From Candidatus Helarchaeota archaeon (GTDB lineage: Archaea > Asgardarchaeota > Lokiarchaeia > Helarchaeales > JABXJV01), in the NCBI GenBank assembly GCA_013375355.1, contig JABXJV010000431.1:1-7004 (forward strand): a stretch of DNA of 7,004 bases, given 5' to 3'. The notes beneath the pieces were generated by a model. It worked only from the letters and a program-made list of their open reading frames with translations, was not told where the DNA came from and ran no database searches. Both the position numbers and the translations under genes were made by a program. Position 1 is the stretch's first letter. The number at the start of each line of letters is the position of its first letter. Below, piece after piece: positions 5,134 through 7,004 of this stretch.

Positions 5134-6105
5134 ATGATTCATAATATCTGGATTATTAGAAATAGCGGAGAAAATTTATACTATAAAGATTTCGGTAAAT
5201 TCCGTTCGCAACTAAGTGAAGATTTACTTTCGGGATTTTTCATTGCACTTGATAGTTTCGCTAAAGCGAGTGGAAAGGGAGCAATTGATAGTCTGGTTCT
5301 GAAAGATGCAAAATTCGTTTATATGAATTTTGGTTCTATATTTGTTGTTCTCGGTTGCGACCGAACAGATGAAATTGCAATGATGAAAGGTATTATGAAT
5401 TCTATTGGAAATCGATTTTTAAAAGAATTCGGTAACCTTGATGGTTGGGATGGAAAGATTAATCGGTTTATTAATTTCTCAAACATATTAGAAACGGAGT
5501 ATGATTTTGAGAATTTGAGTACTTTTAAGAATTCTGAATCATCAATAGAAGAAAACAAACCAGAACTCAAATCAAAAAGGAAAATACTCTATAAAATTAT
5601 AATAGTAGGAGATCCTGGAGTAGGAAAGACCTCTTTGTTGAATAAATTTTCCGATGGTGAATTTGCATCAGAATATATTCCAACTTTAGGGGTGGATATA
5701 AAAAAACACACTTATAATTGTGATACTGATATTAATTGTTCATTCACTGCTTGGGATGTCTCGGGACAAAAAACTTTCAAACAACTTCGAAGAAATTATT
5801 ATCCAAATACCGAATCTTTTATACTTATGTATGATGTTTCAAATCAAGATAGTTTTACAGAAATCGATAGCTGGATAGAGGAAATAAAACCTTATGCAAA
5901 AAATGATGGTTTATTTTTATTAGTTGGAAATAAAATAGACCTAAATAGTGAAAGAAATATTTCTTTAGAAGAGGGTGGAAAAAAAGCAAATGAGCTTGGA
6001 TTCGAATTTTTTGAAACTTCAGCAAAAACTGGGCAAAATGTCAAAGATGTATTTAATTATATAGCAAAAGAAATAATTGAAAGAAGAAAAAAGAGAAAAA
6101 ATTAA
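5134..6105 (+). CDS. Longin-like domain fused to a Ras/Rab-family small GTPase (copy 2)
   Basis: A 323-residue paralogue of the preceding gene, with its motifs at the same residue numbers: G1 GDPGVGKT (159-166), switch I Thr184, G3 WDVSGQ (207-212), G4 NKID (266-269), G5 SAK (296-298). By hand count the G domain (151-310) is about 70% identical to copy 1 and the longin-like part (1-130) about 56%, with the linker (128-150) and residues 21-30 most different. All GTP-binding and hydrolysis residues, including Gln212, are kept, so both copies look active. Proline again fills the Ras Gly12 position. The main difference is the tail: this copy ends in RRKKRKN, a basic patch that could touch acidic lipids or a protein partner, whereas copy 1 ends in a neutral tail. 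Neither has a prenylation cysteine. Same strand as copy 1 but separately promoted. A tandem duplication followed by divergence is the simplest origin. Confidence 0.9.
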   Translation: MIHNIWIIRNSGENLYYKDFGKFRSQLSEDLLSGFFIALDSFAKASGKGAIDSLVLKDAKFVYMNFGSIFVVLGCDRTDEIAMMKGIMNSIGNRFLKEFGNLDGWDGKINRFINFSNILETEYDFENLSTFKNSESSIEENKPELKSKRKILYKIIIVGDPGVGKTSLLNKFSDGEFASEYIPTLGVDIKKHTYNCDTDINCSFTAWDVSGQKTFKQLRRNYYPNTESFILMYDVSNQDSFTEIDSWIEEIKPYAKNDGLFLLVGNKIDLNSERNISLEEGGKKANELGFEFFETSAKTGQNVKDVFNYIAKEIIERRKKRKN

Positions 6106-6281
6106 CTAAAAAATTAATTATTAATAGAATTTTAATTTGATATTTTAATTTAAATTTTATTTACCTCCTGAACACACCAAAAAAATCTGATTTTCCAAAA
6201 GAAATGGAGGCAATGTTAACATTTAAATAATATCTGAAATTTTCGAATGATTTATGGTAAAAATCAATTCTAATTCTAATT
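6106..6281. other. AT-rich spacer after GTPase copy 2, possible gene decay
   Basis: TTTTAATTT occurs twice (6130-6138 and 6143-6151). In the same frame as the reading frame that starts at 6282, the stretch 6171-6230 translates as NTPKKSDFPKEMEAMLTFK and is then stopped twice (at 6228-6230 and 6258-6260). It may be the decayed front of that frame or simple chance. No terminator stands out. Confidence 0.3.
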
Positions 6282-6713
6282 TTGATATTAAAAAAAACAA
6301 TTTGGAAAAGAAATTTGTTGGTTAGAAAGCCAATTTCGCTAAAATCTGCCATAAATCTTTGTAATGTTGATAAATTTACTTGCTTTTCATTTTCAAACAA
6401 AGGATTTATAGGATTCTTGAAAAAATCTTCAGAATATAATGTAAAATCGCCTCACTTCATGAAAAATCTCATAAAAAATATTAATGAAACGATTTTAAAG
6501 GAAAATATCTCTGAGATTCTTCGTGGAGACAGGAATAATCTACGGAGTGAAAGAAGACGAGCTTGGAGTTCTAAAAGAACGAGAGCTCCTTTTTACAGTC
6601 GGGCAAAAGGAGAGTCTAAAGTATACTCATTTCAATCAGCATTGGAAATTGCAGAAAAGATAGTAGATAAACTAGGTCCTTGCCATGAATATCAATTTAA
6701 AAATTTTTACTAA
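6282..6713 (+). CDS. Unrecognised lysine/arginine-rich reading frame, possibly a gene remnant
   Basis: I do not recognise this 143-codon frame. It begins only at a TTG (6282); the first in-frame ATG is at 6459, which would leave 84 residues. No ribosome binding site or clear promoter is seen. The middle and end look protein-like: NLIKNINETILKENISEIL, then a very basic stretch (about residues 83-109, SERRRAWSSKRTRAP), then ALEIAEKIVDKLG, which could be a helix. The basic part suggests nucleic-acid contact, but this is speculation. A neighbouring frame starts at an ATG near 6254 and reads about 23 residues before TAG near 6320, overlapping the front of this one, so a frameshifted gene is possible. 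It lies between the GTPases and a decayed IS607 recombinase. It could be real, degraded, or non-coding. Confidence 0.35.
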   Translation: MILKKTIWKRNLLVRKPISLKSAINLCNVDKFTCFSFSNKGFIGFLKKSSEYNVKSPHFMKNLIKNINETILKENISEILRGDRNNLRSERRRAWSSKRTRAPFYSRAKGESKVYSFQSALEIAEKIVDKLGPCHEYQFKNFY

Positions 6714-6723
6714 TAATTATTAT

Positions 6724-6780
6724 GAAATGCGCAAGATATTTATGTATCTATATATAAAGAGGCTATTTTGTGCAAATTTC
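6724..6780. repeat. Nested inverted repeat beside the IS607 remnant
   Basis: GAAATGCGCA (6724-6733) pairs with TGTGCAAATTTC (6769-6780) with one G-U and a two-base AA bulge. Inside lies a second hairpin, AGATA (6734-6738) with TATCT (6745-6749). It sits 18 bases beyond the recombinase stop codon, between it and the opposing frame at 6282-6713. It could serve as a terminator for one or both, or be an element end. Found by eye only. Confidence 0.35.
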
Positions 6781-6797
6781 GTTTTATATTGTGAAAT

Positions 6798-7003
6798 CTA
6801 TTTATTCTTTTTCTTATTTTTATGACTTCTCATTCCGTACACCCTTCCAGAAAAAGAAGTAATTATGGCGATTAAGTCTTGAACTAATTCCTCTTGCATC
6901 GAACAATCAGGATTCTTATTAACCACCTCCTCCTATGTCCTCCCAAAGTACGCCGACATTCAATTTTACCTAAAGCATCCCAACGCCTAATTGTCTTGGC
7001 ACA
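6798..7003 (-). pseudogene. tnpA: IS607-type serine recombinase (TnpA) remnant lacking its catalytic core
   Basis: IS607 transposases have an N-terminal MerR-like helix-turn-helix, a resolvase/invertase catalytic core with a nucleophilic serine, and a short basic tail; full length is roughly 190-220 residues. On the minus strand, 7003 to 6884 reads AKTIRRWDALGKI and then TLGGHRR, the recognition helix and wing of the first domain, entering from outside the window. A second frame, 6925 to the stop at 6798-6800, reads VVNKNPDCS, QEELVQDLIAIITSFSG and RVYGMRSHKNKKKNK, the typical extreme C-terminus. Only a few bases separate the two parts, so the core (well over 100 residues, with the serine) is missing and the frames no longer match. 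The gene cannot encode an active recombinase. IS607 usually has tnpB after tnpA; none lies on this strand downstream. The TnpB at 1618 is on the other strand and far away. Confidence 0.8.
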
Positions 7004-7004
7004 T

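Noticed and set aside
6161..6400. Minus-strand 79-codon frame, with a GGAGGT-like sequence at its end
   Set aside because: It starts only at TTG, is very rich in Phe/Ile as expected from AT-rich antisense sequence, and the GGAGGT lies over its stop with no ATG following.
1..7004. tRNA, rRNA or CRISPR arrays
   Set aside because: No T-loop-like GTTCGAAT sequence with matching arms, no rRNA signature and no regularly spaced repeats were seen by eye on either strand.

Overview
The window looks like a piece of an Asgard (Promethearchaeota/Lokiarchaeia-like) archaeal genome. The strongest pointer is a tandem pair of Ras/Rab-like small GTPases, each with an N-terminal domain of longin-like layout. 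Supporting hints are archaeal TATA-like boxes, very AT-rich spacers, cysteine-rich iron-sulfur proteins and an archaeal-style stand-alone TnpB. This is inferred from gene content only; there is no rRNA or other marker gene.

Layout. (1) Positions 1-1328, minus strand: a superfamily 2 helicase running off the left edge. Its frame breaks at a run of six A/T pairs (342-347). The downstream frame carries motifs V and VI and stays open to base 1, so a single-base indel splits one gene. (2) 1329-1617: a divergent intergenic region. (3) 1618-3021, plus strand: an intact TnpB with all three RuvC acidic residues and a zinc ribbon. Its 3' end and the following 150 bases are unusually GC-rich and full of stem-loops, as expected for an omega (re)RNA overlapping tnpB. 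(4) 3151-3172: a perfect 10-bp hairpin marking the likely right end of the element. (5) 3175-3507: the 3' part of a host iron-sulfur protein gene, whose frame opens within a few bases of that hairpin, so the element appears to sit in or next to a broken gene. It is followed 5 bases later by a small dicluster ferredoxin (3513-3758) and a terminator-like hairpin. (6) 4019-4993 and 5134-6105: the duplicated longin-GTPase genes, each with its own TATA-like box. (7) 6106-6797: AT-rich sequence, one unrecognised low-confidence reading frame and a nested inverted repeat. (8) 6798-7003, minus strand: a remnant of an IS607-type serine recombinase in which the MerR-like DNA-binding end is joined almost directly to the extreme C-terminus, with the catalytic core missing.

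How they work together. The ferredoxin genes form one redox transcription unit whose 5' end has been replaced by the TnpB element. The omega-RNA guide is expected to be the bases just past the element's right end, so here it should read into the ferredoxin gene itself. The two GTPases look like a recent local duplication of one signalling or trafficking module. They differ mainly in the linker, the early loop and the C-terminal tail. Mobile-element debris lies on both sides of the GTPase/ferredoxin block, and two or three genes are broken, so this is an accessory, rearranged region.
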